Position numbers and translations under genes: made by a program
Origin: Nocardioides guangzhouensis
GTDB lineage: Bacteria; Actinomycetota; Actinomycetes; Propionibacteriales; Nocardioidaceae
Assembly (NCBI RefSeq): GCF_004519545.1
Contig: NZ_SDKM01000002.1
Span: 124,001-188,000 of the forward strand
Reading direction: 5' to 3'
DNA: 64,000 nucleotides
Notes under the pieces: generated by a model
What the model was told of the DNA's origin: nothing
The model's database searches: none
Seen by the model: the letters and a program-made list of their open reading frames with translations, nothing else
Part shown: positions 40,116 through 49,530 of the stretch, piece after piece
How positions within the stretch are numbered: the stretch's first letter is position 1
Layout of the letters: each line of letters begins with the position of its first letter

Positions 40116-41045
40116 TCAGGCGACGGTGGGCAGCACCCAGGTCAGGGTCATCGTGCCCCGGGGTACGTCGGCCGCGGAGGCCGCCTGCCGGGTCCAGCCG
40201 TCCTCGCCCTCGGCCTGCGTGAACAGCAGCACCTTGCCGTCGGCGAGGCAGGCGCTCCACGCGGTGCCGTCGCTGTCGGTGATGGTCCGGGCCAGGGTGG
40301 TCCGCGCCGGGCAGGGGCTCCGGTCGGTCTTCGTGAGCCTCACGCCACCGGCGGCGTAGGGTCCACCCTTCTGGTACTCCCAGGTGCGCTTGTTGCGCAG
40401 CAGGGGCATGCCGTCCGCGCTGTCGAACTGCGGGGCCAGCTCCCAGCCCTTGCCCACGGTCACGGCGTCGCCCTCGGTCGCGGTGCCCGCCGCCACGTCG
40501 TACTCGAAGAGCCGGCCGCTGCGGTCGAGGACCCGGAGCAGTCCGGGCGTGATCGGGTCGAACGCCCAGCCGATCGGGTGCAGCCCGGCGACGCCGGTGA
40601 CCGCGCGCAGGTCGACCGTGCGGGGCCTTGCCCCGTCGAGGGGGTGGAGCCGCAGGGTGCCGGTGCGCTCCTCCTTGATCGAGGCGGCGTTGGCCCGGAC
40701 CGCGACCGTGCGACCGGCGTCGACGAGGAGGTAGGGGTTGGGCGTGTAGTCCTCGGGCGGCCCGATGACCTTGGTGACCTGGGTGTCGCCCGTGGCCGGG
40801 TCGAAGCGCACGTAGGCGGCGCCGTTCGCGACCTCGTCGCCGCCGAACTCGAACCGGGCCACCCACGGCTGGCCGGCGTCGAACCTCGCGGTGGTGTCGG
40901 CGCTGGGGTCGTCCGTGGCCGTCCGGGTGCTGCTCGCCGCCGGGTCCGGTGCCGAGCTCGACGTCTCCTCCCCGCAGGAGGTGAGGCCCCCCAGCAGGCC
41001 CATCGAGAGCACTGCCGCCGCGGCGACGGTCGGACGGAAGAACAT
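40116..41045 (-). CDS. Lipoprotein with beta-propeller-like body
   Basis: A 309-residue lipoprotein. The signal peptide ends in the lipobox GLTSC at about residue 24, so it is anchored outside the membrane. A Ser/Ala/Asp-rich spacer follows. The remainder has repeated strand pairs with Gly/Asp turns (AAYVRFDPATGDTQVTKVIG, RLHPLDGARPRTVDL, SGRLFEYDVAAGTATEGDA), as in propeller-like sensor proteins. No specific family was recognised. It is divergent from the PAP2-kinase gene. Confidence 0.72.
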   Translation of the reverse strand: MFFRPTVAAAAVLSMGLLGGLTSCGEETSSSAPDPAASSTRTATDDPSADTTARFDAGQPWVARFEFGGDEVANGAAYVRFDPATGDTQVTKVIGPPEDYTPNPYLLVDAGRTVAVRANAASIKEERTGTLRLHPLDGARPRTVDLRAVTGVAGLHPIGWAFDPITPGLLRVLDRSGRLFEYDVAAGTATEGDAVTVGKGWELAPQFDSADGMPLLRNKRTWEYQKGGPYAAGGVRLTKTDRSPCPARTTLARTITDSDGTAWSACLADGKVLLFTQAEGEDGWTRQAASAADVPRGTMTLTWVLPTVA

Positions 41046-41156
41046 GTCGCCCCCTCGTGCCCGGCTCGATCCGGGCTGGCTGCCATTATCCGGTCTGGTG
41101 CCAGTGAACGGCATACTTTGCCGCGGACAAAGCCGACCCGACGGAAACGGAGCACC

Positions 41157-42734
41157 GTGATCGACCGATCCCGCGCCTGGTACGCAGGCCTCGGTGTCTT
41201 CTGCTTCCTCCTGTTCGCCGCGCTTGCCACGCTCGTCACCCGGGACTGGAGCGTGCTCGCGGACCTGGACGCCGAGGGCAAGCCGGCCAACGGCTGGGCG
41301 GCGGACCACGACGTCCTCGTCGGGTTCCTCCGCGTCGTCGAGGTGGTGTTCAGCCGCCCCGGCATGACCATCGCGACCGTGGTGCTCGCCCTGCTGCTGT
41401 TCCTGCGCAACCAGCGCCGGGCGGCGTACTTCACCGTGGGCGTGATGGTCGCGACCGCGGTGACCGGCACCCTGCTCAAGAACACCGTCGGCCGCGACCG
41501 GCCGGACTGGCAGGACCCGGTGGACCTGGTCAGCTCCCACGCCTTCCCGAGCGGACACTCCTGGTCCGTCAGCGCGTTCGCGGGGATCGTGATCGTGCTC
41601 GTCCACATGTTCGTACGGCGCCGCGGTCTGCGGCTGCTCGCGACCGTCGGCATGGTGCTGGTCGTGCTCGTGGTCTGGGCGGACCGGGTGCTGCTCGGCC
41701 GCCACTACCCCAGCGACGTGGTGGCCGGCGGGCTGCTCGGCGCGGGCATGGTGCTGGTCGGCCTGGCGGTCTACCCGCCGCAGCCGCGCGGCCACGCCGA
41801 GACCGCGGAGCCGCTGGTGACCAGCGTCCCGGCCTCCACCCGCGACCTGCACGTCATCCTCAACCCGATCAAGGTGGAGGACGTCGGGCAGTTCCGCTCG
41901 ATCGTGACGGCGATGGCCGCGGAGGCCGGCTGGTCGGCGCCCACCTGGCACTACACGACGGAGGAGGACTCGGGGACCGGGCAGGCCGCCGCTGCGTCGG
42001 TGGCCGGGGCGGACCTGGTCATGGTGTGCGGCGGCGACGGCACGGTCCGCGAGGTCTGCGCGGAGCTGGCCCGGACCGGTATCCCGGTGGGGATCATCCC
42101 GGCCGGCACCGGCAACCTGCTGGCCCGCAACCTCGACGTCCCGCTCTACCTGCGCTCCGCGATCGACGTCGCCCTCAACGGTCAGGACAAGGCGATCGAC
42201 ATGGTCGAGGTCTCGGGCGACGGCTTCGAGGACACCCACTTCATGGTGATGGCCGGCATGGGCTTCGACGCCGCGATCATGGAGGGCGTCAACGAGGACC
42301 TCAAGAAGAAGGTCGGCTGGGTGGCGTACGTCGTGTCCGGCATCAAGTCGCTGATGTTCCCGGCCGGCCGCTTCGAGATCTCCGTCGACGGGGGCGAGGT
42401 CACCCGGCACCGGGCCCGCACGATCGTGGTCGGCAACGTCGGGTTCCTCCAGGCGGGGCTGCCGCTGCTGCCGGACGCCGCGATCGACGACGGGCTGCTG
42501 GACGTGGTGATCCTGCACCCGCGCAACTTCTTCTCGTGGATCCCGCTGGCCTGGCGGGTGCTGCTCAAGCGCAAGCACACCGACGACCTGGTCAACCGGA
42601 TGACCGGACGCAGCGTGGTGATCAAGGCCGGGGCGGACACGCCCCGCCAGCTCGACGGCGACTCGATCGGCGCAGGCCGCAGCCTCGCGATGGAGTGCGT
42701 GCACGGGCGGCTGCTGGTCCGCGTGCCGCGCTGA
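41157..42734 (+). CDS. PAP2 phosphatase - diacylglycerol kinase fusion
   Basis: A 525-residue two-domain membrane protein. Residues about 1-205 are a multi-pass PAP2 phosphatase with KNTVGRDRP, PSGHSWSVSAFAG and the final GRHYPSDVVAGG (catalytic His). Residues about 225-525 are a diacylglycerol/sphingosine kinase-like domain: CGGDGTVREV, IPAGTGNLLARNL, and a C-terminal RQLDGDSIGAGRS. One half removes phosphate from lipid phosphates and the other adds it, so it may recycle undecaprenyl or diacylglycerol lipids. The GTG at 41157 is the start; the frame continues upstream only as antisense of other genes. Confidence 0.87.
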   Translation: MIDRSRAWYAGLGVFCFLLFAALATLVTRDWSVLADLDAEGKPANGWAADHDVLVGFLRVVEVVFSRPGMTIATVVLALLLFLRNQRRAAYFTVGVMVATAVTGTLLKNTVGRDRPDWQDPVDLVSSHAFPSGHSWSVSAFAGIVIVLVHMFVRRRGLRLLATVGMVLVVLVVWADRVLLGRHYPSDVVAGGLLGAGMVLVGLAVYPPQPRGHAETAEPLVTSVPASTRDLHVILNPIKVEDVGQFRSIVTAMAAEAGWSAPTWHYTTEEDSGTGQAAAASVAGADLVMVCGGDGTVREVCAELARTGIPVGIIPAGTGNLLARNLDVPLYLRSAIDVALNGQDKAIDMVEVSGDGFEDTHFMVMAGMGFDAAIMEGVNEDLKKKVGWVAYVVSGIKSLMFPAGRFEISVDGGEVTRHRARTIVVGNVGFLQAGLPLLPDAAIDDGLLDVVILHPRNFFSWIPLAWRVLLKRKHTDDLVNRMTGRSVVIKAGADTPRQLDGDSIGAGRSLAMECVHGRLLVRVPR

Positions 42735-42752
42735 CCGCCGTACGGCGCGTCC

Positions 42753-44756
42753 TCAGCCCACGTGCACGTGCGGGCGGTGCGTCCGGTCGGGCTCGGCCCG
42801 TCGCAGCACCTCCCGGGTCACCGGCGCCACCTCGCCGGCCCCGAAGAACAGGAACCGGAGGAACTGCGTGACCGGGTTGCCCTCGGTCCACTCGAAGTAG
42901 ATGTGCGGCACCACGCCGGTGCGGTCGCGGACGTGCAGCAGCAGCGCGGCCAGCGCGTTGGGGACCGAGGACGACTCGCAGGTCAGCACCCGGTAGCTGT
43001 CGTGCAGCACCTCGCCGTGCACCCGCAGCGTGGACTCGAAGTCCGAGGGGTCGCGGACCGTCACCTCCACGAAGAGCACGTCGCCCTCCTCGCGCAGGTC
43101 GTGGTCATGGACGACCTGCCGGGTCTTGGACTCGTACTCCGCGCGGCCCCGGTCGTCCGACTCGTTCGCGACCAGCCGGATCTGGCGGCGGGCGCAGTCA
43201 CGCAGGAACCGTTCGGCCGTCGCGTCCAGCTCGACCGAGACGGCCCGCAGCTCGAAGGCCCGTCGCACCCGGGAGACCAGCGAGACCAGGATGATCGCGG
43301 CGATGAAGCAGGCACCGATCTTCACGCCGTCCGGACGCTCCACGACGTTGTCGATGGTGGTGTAGACGAAGACCGCGGAGATCAGCGCGAACGCCACCGT
43401 GCGCTTCCGCTGCCCGGCCCGGCGCGCGGCCAGCGTGACCGCCACCGCCGCCGAGGTCATCAGCACGAGGACGCCGGTCGCGTAGGCGCCGCCCTGCGCG
43501 TCGACGTCGGCCTGGAAGATCCAGGTCACCAGGAACGCGACGCCGGTCAGCACCAGCACCAGCGGCCGCACCGCCCGCGACCAGTCCGGCGCCATCCCGT
43601 AGCGCGGCAGGTAGCGCGGGATCAGGTTGAGCATCCCGGCCATCGCCGACGCGCCAGCGAACCACAGGATCGCGATCGTGGACAGGTCGTAGACGGTGCC
43701 GAAGGCGTTGCCGAGGTAGTCGTGGGCCAGGTAGGCCAGGGCCCGCCCGTTGGCCGGCCCGCCCGGCTCGAACGCCTCCGGCGGGATCAGCAGCGTGGTG
43801 ACGATGCTGCTGGTCACCAGGAACACGCTCATGACCAGCGCCGCCGTGGTCAGCAGCTTCTTCGTGTCGCGGATCCGGCCGGCCGGGCGTGCCTCGGTGT
43901 CGCCCTCGGCGCCGCGCACCTGCGGCATCACCGCGACGCCGGTCTCGAACCCCGACATGCCCAGGGCGAGCTTCGGGAACACCAGCAGCGCCACTCCGAC
44001 CATGGCGAGCGGCGAGCCGTGCTGCGCGGTCAGCGCGGTCGTCCAGTCACCGACCACGCCCGGGGAGGTGGCCACGTGCCACAGGCCGACGGAGACGACC
44101 ACCAGGTTGAGCGCCAGGTACGCCGCGACGAGGGCCACCGCGACGCCGATCGCCTCGGTGAAGCCCCGCAGGAACACCGCCCCGAGGGCTCCGAGCAGCA
44201 CCAGCGTGATCGCGACCTCCTGCCCGTGCAGGGCGGTCGGGACGTGCGGGTTCTCGACGATGTGCGCGGTGGCGTCCGCCGCGGAGAGGGTCATCGTGAT
44301 CAGGAAGTCGGTCGCGGCGAAGCCGAGCAGGACGAGCACGAAGAGCTTGCCCTTCCAGTAGGACAGCAGCCGCTCCAGCATCGCGATCGAGCCCTCGCCG
44401 TGCGGCGACTCCTCGGCCACCCGGCGGTAGACCGGGAGCGCGCCGAGGAGGGTCAGGCCGACCAGCACCAGCGTCGCCAGCGGGGAGAGCAGGCCGGCGG
44501 CGAGGGCGGCGATGCCGGGCTGGTAGCCGAGCGTCGAGAAGTAGTCCACACCCGTGAGGCACATGACCCGCCACCACGGGTGCCGCGGATGCTCGGGCTC
44601 CGGCTCGCCGTACGGGCCGGCCGGGTGCGGGCTGCGGCTCGGGGTCCCTGCGAGCAGCCAGCCGCGCAGGCCGCCCCCGTCCGGGGAACCGGAGGTGCCG
44701 GACTGCTGCCCGGGGCGTGCGTCGGGACGCCCTTCGCGCACGACGGTGTTGCTCAC
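42753..44756 (-). CDS. APC-superfamily amino-acid permease
   Basis: A protein of about 667 residues with around 11-12 transmembrane helices. The start of the transport core, [20 protein letters not shown], and [20 protein letters not shown] are typical of the large actinobacterial APC permeases. A cytoplasmic C-terminal part of about 170 residues follows ([37 protein letters not shown]). The GTG at 44756 is a guess; GGAGGT lies too close to it, and a start nearer the ATG at 44566 would remove only a variable tail. Substrate unknown. Confidence 0.8.
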   Translation of the reverse strand: MSNTVVREGRPDARPGQQSGTSGSPDGGGLRGWLLAGTPSRSPHPAGPYGEPEPEHPRHPWWRVMCLTGVDYFSTLGYQPGIAALAAGLLSPLATLVLVGLTLLGALPVYRRVAEESPHGEGSIAMLERLLSYWKGKLFVLVLLGFAATDFLITMTLSAADATAHIVENPHVPTALHGQEVAITLVLLGALGAVFLRGFTEAIGVAVALVAAYLALNLVVVSVGLWHVATSPGVVGDWTTALTAQHGSPLAMVGVALLVFPKLALGMSGFETGVAVMPQVRGAEGDTEARPAGRIRDTKKLLTTAALVMSVFLVTSSIVTTLLIPPEAFEPGGPANGRALAYLAHDYLGNAFGTVYDLSTIAILWFAGASAMAGMLNLIPRYLPRYGMAPDWSRAVRPLVLVLTGVAFLVTWIFQADVDAQGGAYATGVLVLMTSAAVAVTLAARRAGQRKRTVAFALISAVFVYTTIDNVVERPDGVKIGACFIAAIILVSLVSRVRRAFELRAVSVELDATAERFLRDCARRQIRLVANESDDRGRAEYESKTRQVVHDHDLREEGDVLFVEVTVRDPSDFESTLRVHGEVLHDSYRVLTCESSSVPNALAALLLHVRDRTGVVPHIYFEWTEGNPVTQFLRFLFFGAGEVAPVTREVLRRAEPDRTHRPHVHVG

Positions 44757-44976
44757 ACCTCCATCGTGGTCCGCGACGTGGTCGTGCAGGAGGGTCCGAC
44801 CCGTCAGGAAACCGTCAAGATCTCGGTCGTCCGCCCCACGAGGGGCCAGAGACCCTCCTGAGGCGGACGACCCGCGTCTCGGGGTCGGATCAGGGCCGCT
44901 CCCGATGGTCCGCGGCGTGGTGCCGAGGGACAGTGGAGATGTCAGCAACCAGGAACCACGAAGGACGTGCAGCACC

Positions 44977-45228
44977 ATGAACAACATCCAGCAGGGCTTC
45001 GCCGGCAGGGGCCTCGTGCGACCGCGCGACGGACGCGTCCTCGGCGGCGTCTGCGCGGGCCTCGGGCGCCGCTTCGGCCTCGGACCGTGGACCGCACGAC
45101 TGCTGTTCGTGCTGCTCCTCATGGTCATCCCCGGCAGCCAGATCCTGATCTACCCGATCCTGTGGATCCTGATGCCGTCGGAGGAGGCGGCCGGCTTCCA
45201 CCCGCACCCGCCGACCAGCACCGCCTGA
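44977..45228 (+). CDS. PspC-domain protein
   Basis: An 83-residue PspC-family protein: a basic start, [17 protein letters not shown] as the family signature, then a hydrophobic helix ([19 protein letters not shown]) and WILMPSE. PspC-like proteins sense or respond to membrane stress. The ATG at 44977 is used. It is divergent from the permease and stands alone. Confidence 0.85.
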   Translation: MNNIQQGFAGRGLVRPRDGRVLGGVCAGLGRRFGLGPWTARLLFVLLLMVIPGSQILIYPILWILMPSEEAAGFHPHPPTSTA

Positions 45229-45259
45229 CCCGGGCGCGCACGCCCCGGGCCGGTCGGGC

Positions 45260-45703
45260 TCACTCGGCGATGGGCTCCCAGACGAGCTCCGCGACGTCCA
45301 TCACGAGGTCAGGGCTCCGCCGTTCCGGGTCGGCGGGCGAGCGCACCTCGCCGACGCACACGCACACCACGTCGTTCAGGCGCCGGTAGCGAGTGTCGTC
45401 GCAGAGGTGGAGGACGGAGCCGACGATCTGGCGCCGTCCCGGTGGGAAGGCGCGGCCGTAGCCATGGCACTCGACCATGACCGCCGCGCCGTCGTCGGTC
45501 TCGATCACGGCTCGCAGATCGGGTTGGAAGGGACCCTCGGGCGTACGGCGGAGCGGGAAGTTCGCACCCCGGAACCGACCGCTCAGGGCGCCTTCGCACC
45601 TCCCCTCGGCGAGGTAGAGGTGCTGCTCCCAGCCGCCCTCGAGCCCGATAGACCAGCCCTCCGGGTACGTGAAGCGGACCCGGTACAGGTGCTCGAGCCT
45701 CAT
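45260..45703 (-). CDS. DUF3237 protein
   Basis: A 147-residue DUF3237-type protein. Pattern: LYRVRFTYPEGWSIGLEGGW, GRCEGALSGRFRGANFPLRR, AVIETDDGAAVMVECHGYGR, VLHLCDDTRYRRLNDVVCVC. These are beta-barrel proteins of unknown function. The ATG at 45703 is chosen; an upstream extension of 14 residues is Arg-rich and unlikely. It runs tail to tail with the PspC gene. Confidence 0.75.
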   Translation of the reverse strand: MRLEHLYRVRFTYPEGWSIGLEGGWEQHLYLAEGRCEGALSGRFRGANFPLRRTPEGPFQPDLRAVIETDDGAAVMVECHGYGRAFPPGRRQIVGSVLHLCDDTRYRRLNDVVCVCVGEVRSPADPERRSPDLVMDVAELVWEPIAE

Positions 45704-45795
45704 CGTGGTGCTCCCGCCTCGGCGACACCGCCGTCCCCGGAGCATCGCAGGTGCCCGAGGCCGGGCGCCACCGTCGTCCCGGGCCGACCCGCGCC

Positions 45796-46215
45796 TCAGG
45801 GGCGGGCGTGCTCGATCGCCTCCTGCTCCTCCGGGCTGAGCTGCTGCTCGGAGGACCAGGCGGTGACGTTCTTGGCGTAGGTGCGGGACTCGCTGCGGCC
45901 GTGGATCGAGCTCAGCACGACGCCGTGGCCGCTGTCGTCGAGGAGCGCCAGCGACCAGGACAGGTGCCCACCCATGTCGCCGAACGCGTCGTACCGCACG
46001 ACCGCGAGGTGGCGCAGGGCGTCGCGGGCCTCGGCCCGGAGCGCGGCCACCTCCTGGCGCAGGCCGTGGACGTCCTCGGGGAGCGCGTCCTCGCCGTCCG
46101 TCGGACGACGGCGCGCGGCCTGCCGGGTCTGCACCGACAGGACCAGCGCGACGAGGGCGATCGGCAGCGCCAGCCAGGCGAGGTTCTCCACGGCGCCGAG
46201 CGTAGTGATCGGCAC
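45796..46215 (-). CDS. DUF4446 membrane protein
   Basis: A 139-residue protein with one N-terminal helix (LAWLALPIALVALVLSVQTR), a linker with a coiled segment (LRQEVAALRAEARDALRHLA) and a C-terminal beta domain (VRYDAFGDMGGHLSWSLALL, GVVLSSIHGRSESRTYAKNV). This is the DUF4446 layout. The GTG at 46215 avoids overlap with the divergent pheA; an ATG at 46272 would overlap it. Function unknown. Confidence 0.78.
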   Translation of the reverse strand: MPITTLGAVENLAWLALPIALVALVLSVQTRQAARRRPTDGEDALPEDVHGLRQEVAALRAEARDALRHLAVVRYDAFGDMGGHLSWSLALLDDSGHGVVLSSIHGRSESRTYAKNVTAWSSEQQLSPEEQEAIEHARP

Positions 46216-46261
46216 CCGGTCATCCCCGGACCGCACGCCCGAGCCGTGGGAAAATGTGGTG

Positions 46262-47119
46262 GTGTCCGCCACAGCCCCTCCACGACGGATCGCCTACCAG
46301 GGCGAGCCCGGCGCCAACTCCCACCTGGTGTGCAAGCAGCACTACCCCGACTGGGAGGCGGTGGCGTGCGCGTCGTTCGAGGACGTCTTCGCGGCCGTCG
46401 ACTCCGGCGACGCGGACCTCGCCATGATCCCGATCGACAACTCGCTGGCCGGCCGGGTGGCCGACATCCACCACTTCCTGCCGACCTCCGAGCTGCACAT
46501 CATCGGTGAGCACTTCCTGCGCATCCAGTTCACGCTGATGGCGGTCGAGGAAGCGACGACGGAGACCATCAAGACCGTGCACAGCCACGTGCACGCACTC
46601 GGCCAGTGCCGCAAGGTGATCCGCGAGCTCGGCCTCACCCCGGTGATCTCCGGCGACACCGCCGGCGCCGCGCGCGAGGTCGCCGACGCCCAGGACCCGA
46701 CCCAGGCCGCGATCGCACCGCCGCTGGCCGCGGAGATCTACGGACTGGAGATCCTGCGCGACGAGGTCGAGGACGAGGAGCACAACACGACCCGCTTCGT
46801 GGTGCTCTCCCGCGACTTCGTGCAGGCGCCGCCGGACGACGGGCCGGTGGTCACCAGCTTCCTGTTCAACGTGCGCAACCTGCCGGCCGCGCTCTACAAG
46901 GCCCTCGGCGGCTTCGCCACGAACGGCGTGAACATGACCAAGCTGGAGAGCTACATGGTCGGCGGCGAGTTCACCGCCACCATGTTCCTCGCCGAAGTCG
47001 ACGGGCATCCCGACCACACGCCGGTGGCACGGGCGCTCGAGGAGCTGGAGTTCTTCACCACCGACGTGAAGATCCTCGGGGTCTACCCGGCCGACCCGTT
47101 CCGGGCTCTGACGTCCTGA
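46262..47119 (+). CDS. pheA: Prephenate dehydratase
   Basis: A 285-residue enzyme that turns prephenate into phenylpyruvate for phenylalanine synthesis. The PDT domain begins RRIAYQGEPGANSH and includes MIPIDNSLAGRV and the catalytic NTTRFVVLSRD. A C-terminal ACT domain (TSFLFNVRNLPAALYKALGG, NMTKLESYMVGG) provides phenylalanine feedback. Three GTG codons at 46256, 46259 and 46262 are possible starts; the last is used. No chorismate mutase domain is attached, as is normal in actinobacteria. Confidence 0.93.
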   Translation: MSATAPPRRIAYQGEPGANSHLVCKQHYPDWEAVACASFEDVFAAVDSGDADLAMIPIDNSLAGRVADIHHFLPTSELHIIGEHFLRIQFTLMAVEEATTETIKTVHSHVHALGQCRKVIRELGLTPVISGDTAGAAREVADAQDPTQAAIAPPLAAEIYGLEILRDEVEDEEHNTTRFVVLSRDFVQAPPDDGPVVTSFLFNVRNLPAALYKALGGFATNGVNMTKLESYMVGGEFTATMFLAEVDGHPDHTPVARALEELEFFTTDVKILGVYPADPFRALTS

Positions 47120-47135
47120 GCCCAGCGGCTAGGTT

Positions 47136-47834
47136 GTGCCTGTGCACGAGCAGGAAGACCGGACCGCCGACCTGGGCTTCGCCCGGGTGGACCTCGACCG
47201 GGCGGCGCGGACCGGCGACGCCGAGGTGGTGTACGGCGCCGGGAAGACGCCCGAGCAGCTGGTCGCGATCCTCTCCACCCTGCACGCGAAGCACCCCGAG
47301 CGTGCGGTCCTGGCGACCCGGCTCTCCGACGAGGCGCTGCACGCCGTCGGCGACCTCGAGGACGCCGAGATCCACCTCAGCGCCCGGGCGGTGACCCTCG
47401 GCCCCTTCCCCGAGCCCCGCGGAACGGTCACCGTCGTCAGCGCCGGCACCTCGGACCTGCCGGTGGCCGCCGAGGCGGTCCTCACCGCGCGCGTGCACGG
47501 CGCGGGGGTCGAAGAGATCCACGACGTCGGGGTGGCCGGCCTGCACCGGCTGCTCGGCGTCCGCGACCGGCTGGCCGACGCCGACTGCCTGGTCGTGGTC
47601 GCCGGCATGGAGGGTGCGCTGCCCTCGGTGGTCGGCGGGCTGACCGGGGTGCCCCTGGTCGCGGTCCCCACCTCCGTCGGGTACGGCGCGTCCCTGGGCG
47701 GGGTGGCCGCCCTGCTGACGATGCTCAACTCCTGCGCGCCCGGCGTGACCGTGGTCAACATCGACAACGGGTACGGCGCGGGCGTGTTCGCCGCGCGCGT
47801 CGCCCGCAACGCCGCGCCCAGGAAGCGGGCATGA
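47136..47834 (+). CDS. larB: Nickel-pincer cofactor carboxylase LarB
   Basis: A 232-residue LarB-type protein, related to PurE. FARVDLDRAARTGDAEVVYG, YGAGKTPEQL, VVSAGTSDLPVAAEA and VPTSVGYGASLGGVAALLTM are characteristic. LarB carboxylates and hydrolyses nicotinic acid adenine dinucleotide, the first step of the pincer cofactor used by lactate racemase. GTG at 47136 or 47142. It overlaps larC by four bases. larE and larA are not in the window. Confidence 0.88.
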   Translation: MPVHEQEDRTADLGFARVDLDRAARTGDAEVVYGAGKTPEQLVAILSTLHAKHPERAVLATRLSDEALHAVGDLEDAEIHLSARAVTLGPFPEPRGTVTVVSAGTSDLPVAAEAVLTARVHGAGVEEIHDVGVAGLHRLLGVRDRLADADCLVVVAGMEGALPSVVGGLTGVPLVAVPTSVGYGASLGGVAALLTMLNSCAPGVTVVNIDNGYGAGVFAARVARNAAPRKRA

Positions 47835-49024
47835 AGCACCCCATGACGACCTGGGTCGACGCCTCCTCGGGGGCCAGCGGCGACATGCTGCTCGGCGCGC
47901 TGGCCGGAGGCGGCGTACCCCTCGACGTGCTGCAGGCCGCGGTCGACGCCGTGGTCCCGGAACCGGTCCGGTTCCACGTGGAACAGGTGTCGCGCAACGG
48001 CTTCGCCGCCACCCGCTGCCACGTCGAGGTCGCCGACTCCGTCCACCACCGCACCTGGCGCGACATCCGGGTGCTGCTCGAGCGCGCGGACCTCGCCGAG
48101 GAGGTACGGGAGCTCGCGGAACGGGTCTTCGAGCGGCTCGCCGTCGCCGAGGCCACCGTGCACGGCTCCGACCCGCTCGACGTCTCCTTCCACGAGGTCG
48201 GTGCCCTCGACGCGATCGCGGACGTGGTCGGCGTCGCCGCCGGGTTCGTGCACCTCGGCCTCGACGAGGTCGTGGTGTCGCCGGTGGCGGTCGGCTCCGG
48301 CACCGTCACGGGCGCGCACGGCTCGATGCCGGTCCCCCCGCCCGCGGTGGCCGAGCTGCTGCGCGGCGTCCCGTCGTACGCCGGCCCGCCGGGCGCCCCG
48401 GCCCGGGAGCTGTGCACCCCGACCGGTGCGGCGCTGCTCACCACCCTGGCCACCGCGTGGGGCCCGCAGCCGGCGATGACCACCGAGGCGATCGGCATCG
48501 GTGCCGGCGGCCGCGACCCGCAGGGCCACGCCAACGTGCTGCGGCTGTTCACCGGCACCCCGTCGGGCCGGGCAGCGGGGCCGCCGCTGCTGGTGGAGAC
48601 CAACGTCGACGACCTCGACCCGCGGGTGTGGCCGGCCGTGATCGCCGCACTGCTCGAGGCCGGCGCCTCCGACGCCTGGCTGACCCCGATCCTGATGAAG
48701 AAGGGCCGGCCCGCCCACACGCTGTCGGTGCTGGTGGTTGCCGACCGGGCGGACGACGTGCGCACCGCGATCTTCCGGCACACCTCGACCATCGGCCTGC
48801 GCGAGCAGCCGCTGGGCAAGCACGCGCTCGACCGCGAGATGGTGGCCGTCGACGTCGACGGCCAGCCCGTGGCGGTCAAGCTGGCCCGGCACCACGGGGT
48901 GCTGGTCAACGCCCAGCCGGAGTACGACGACGTGGCCCGCGCCGCAGCCGCGCTCGGCCGCCCGGTGAGCGACGTGCTCGCCGACGCCGTGGCCGCGAGC
49001 CGCCGCTTCTTCACCGGGGAGTGA
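47831..49024 (+). CDS. larC: Nickel-pincer cofactor nickel insertase LarC
   Basis: A 397-residue LarC protein in a single frame. WVDASSGASGDMLLGALAGG at the start, then SFHEVGALDAIADVVGVAAG, ELCTPTGAALLTTLA, and the later ETNVDDLDPRVWP and MKKGRPAHTLSVL segments. LarC inserts nickel into the pincer cofactor using CTP. In some bacteria larC is split by a programmed frameshift; here it is one open frame. It should act together with LarB encoded just upstream. Confidence 0.9.
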   Translation: MKHPMTTWVDASSGASGDMLLGALAGGGVPLDVLQAAVDAVVPEPVRFHVEQVSRNGFAATRCHVEVADSVHHRTWRDIRVLLERADLAEEVRELAERVFERLAVAEATVHGSDPLDVSFHEVGALDAIADVVGVAAGFVHLGLDEVVVSPVAVGSGTVTGAHGSMPVPPPAVAELLRGVPSYAGPPGAPARELCTPTGAALLTTLATAWGPQPAMTTEAIGIGAGGRDPQGHANVLRLFTGTPSGRAAGPPLLVETNVDDLDPRVWPAVIAALLEAGASDAWLTPILMKKGRPAHTLSVLVVADRADDVRTAIFRHTSTIGLREQPLGKHALDREMVAVDVDGQPVAVKLARHHGVLVNAQPEYDDVARAAAALGRPVSDVLADAVAASRRFFTGE

Positions 49025-49041
49025 GCCGCGCGCCCGGACAG

Positions 49042-49054
49042 TAAGGTGACCTTA
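49042..49054. promoter_or_regulatory. Perfect palindrome at the MarR start codon
   Basis: TAAGGTGACCTTA is a 13-base perfect palindrome whose last base is the A of the MarR start codon. It overlaps the likely ribosome site (AAGGTGA). MarR proteins often bind such sites in their own promoter, so autoregulation is likely. Confidence 0.5.
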
Positions 49055-49530
49055 TGACCTCCCGGCACGACGGTCACCCAGACCACATCCTCGCCCTGCT
49101 GGGCTACCTCATGGACGCCTTCCGACGGGAGCTGCCGCTGCGGCTCGAGCTCGTCGACCTCGAGGGCGCGCCGGGTGTCACGCGTTCGCTGCGTGGCTCG
49201 CAGATCCGGCTGCTCAGCCTGACTCCCGAGGAGGGGCTGCGGGTCACCGACCTCGCTGACCGGGCCGGCATGACCAAGCAGTCGCTGGGCGAGTTCGCCA
49301 CCACCCTCGAGGCCCAGGGCCTGCTGGAGTCGGTGCGCGACCCGGCGGACCGCCGGGTCCGGATCCTGCGGCCGACCGCGGACGGGATGGCCGCGGTGCG
49401 GATCGGCCAGCGGGTGATCGAGGACCTCGAGCAGGAGTACCGCCAGCAGTACGGCGCGGAGCGCTGGGACACCCTGCGTGAGATCCTGCTCGCGATCACC
49501 TCCTCCTCGGAAGGAACCCCCACGTCCTGA
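49054..49530 (+). CDS. MarR-family regulator
   Basis: A 158-residue winged-helix regulator. Helices LRGSQIRLLSLTPEEGLRVT, the recognition region LADRAGMTKQSLGEFATTLE and the wing SVRDPADRRVRILRPT are typical of MarR proteins. Its stop overlaps the start of the GDT1-type transporter (the A of TGA is the A of ATG), so it probably controls that transporter. Confidence 0.87.
   Translation: MTSRHDGHPDHILALLGYLMDAFRRELPLRLELVDLEGAPGVTRSLRGSQIRLLSLTPEEGLRVTDLADRAGMTKQSLGEFATTLEAQGLLESVRDPADRRVRILRPTADGMAAVRIGQRVIEDLEQEYRQQYGAERWDTLREILLAITSSSEGTPTS

Noticed and set aside
38433-42734. A very long forward open frame of over 1,400 codons
   Set aside because: Only the part from the GTG at 41157 is real (PAP2-kinase). 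The rest is antisense to HAD phosphatase, serS and lipoprotein genes and stays open only because of high GC.
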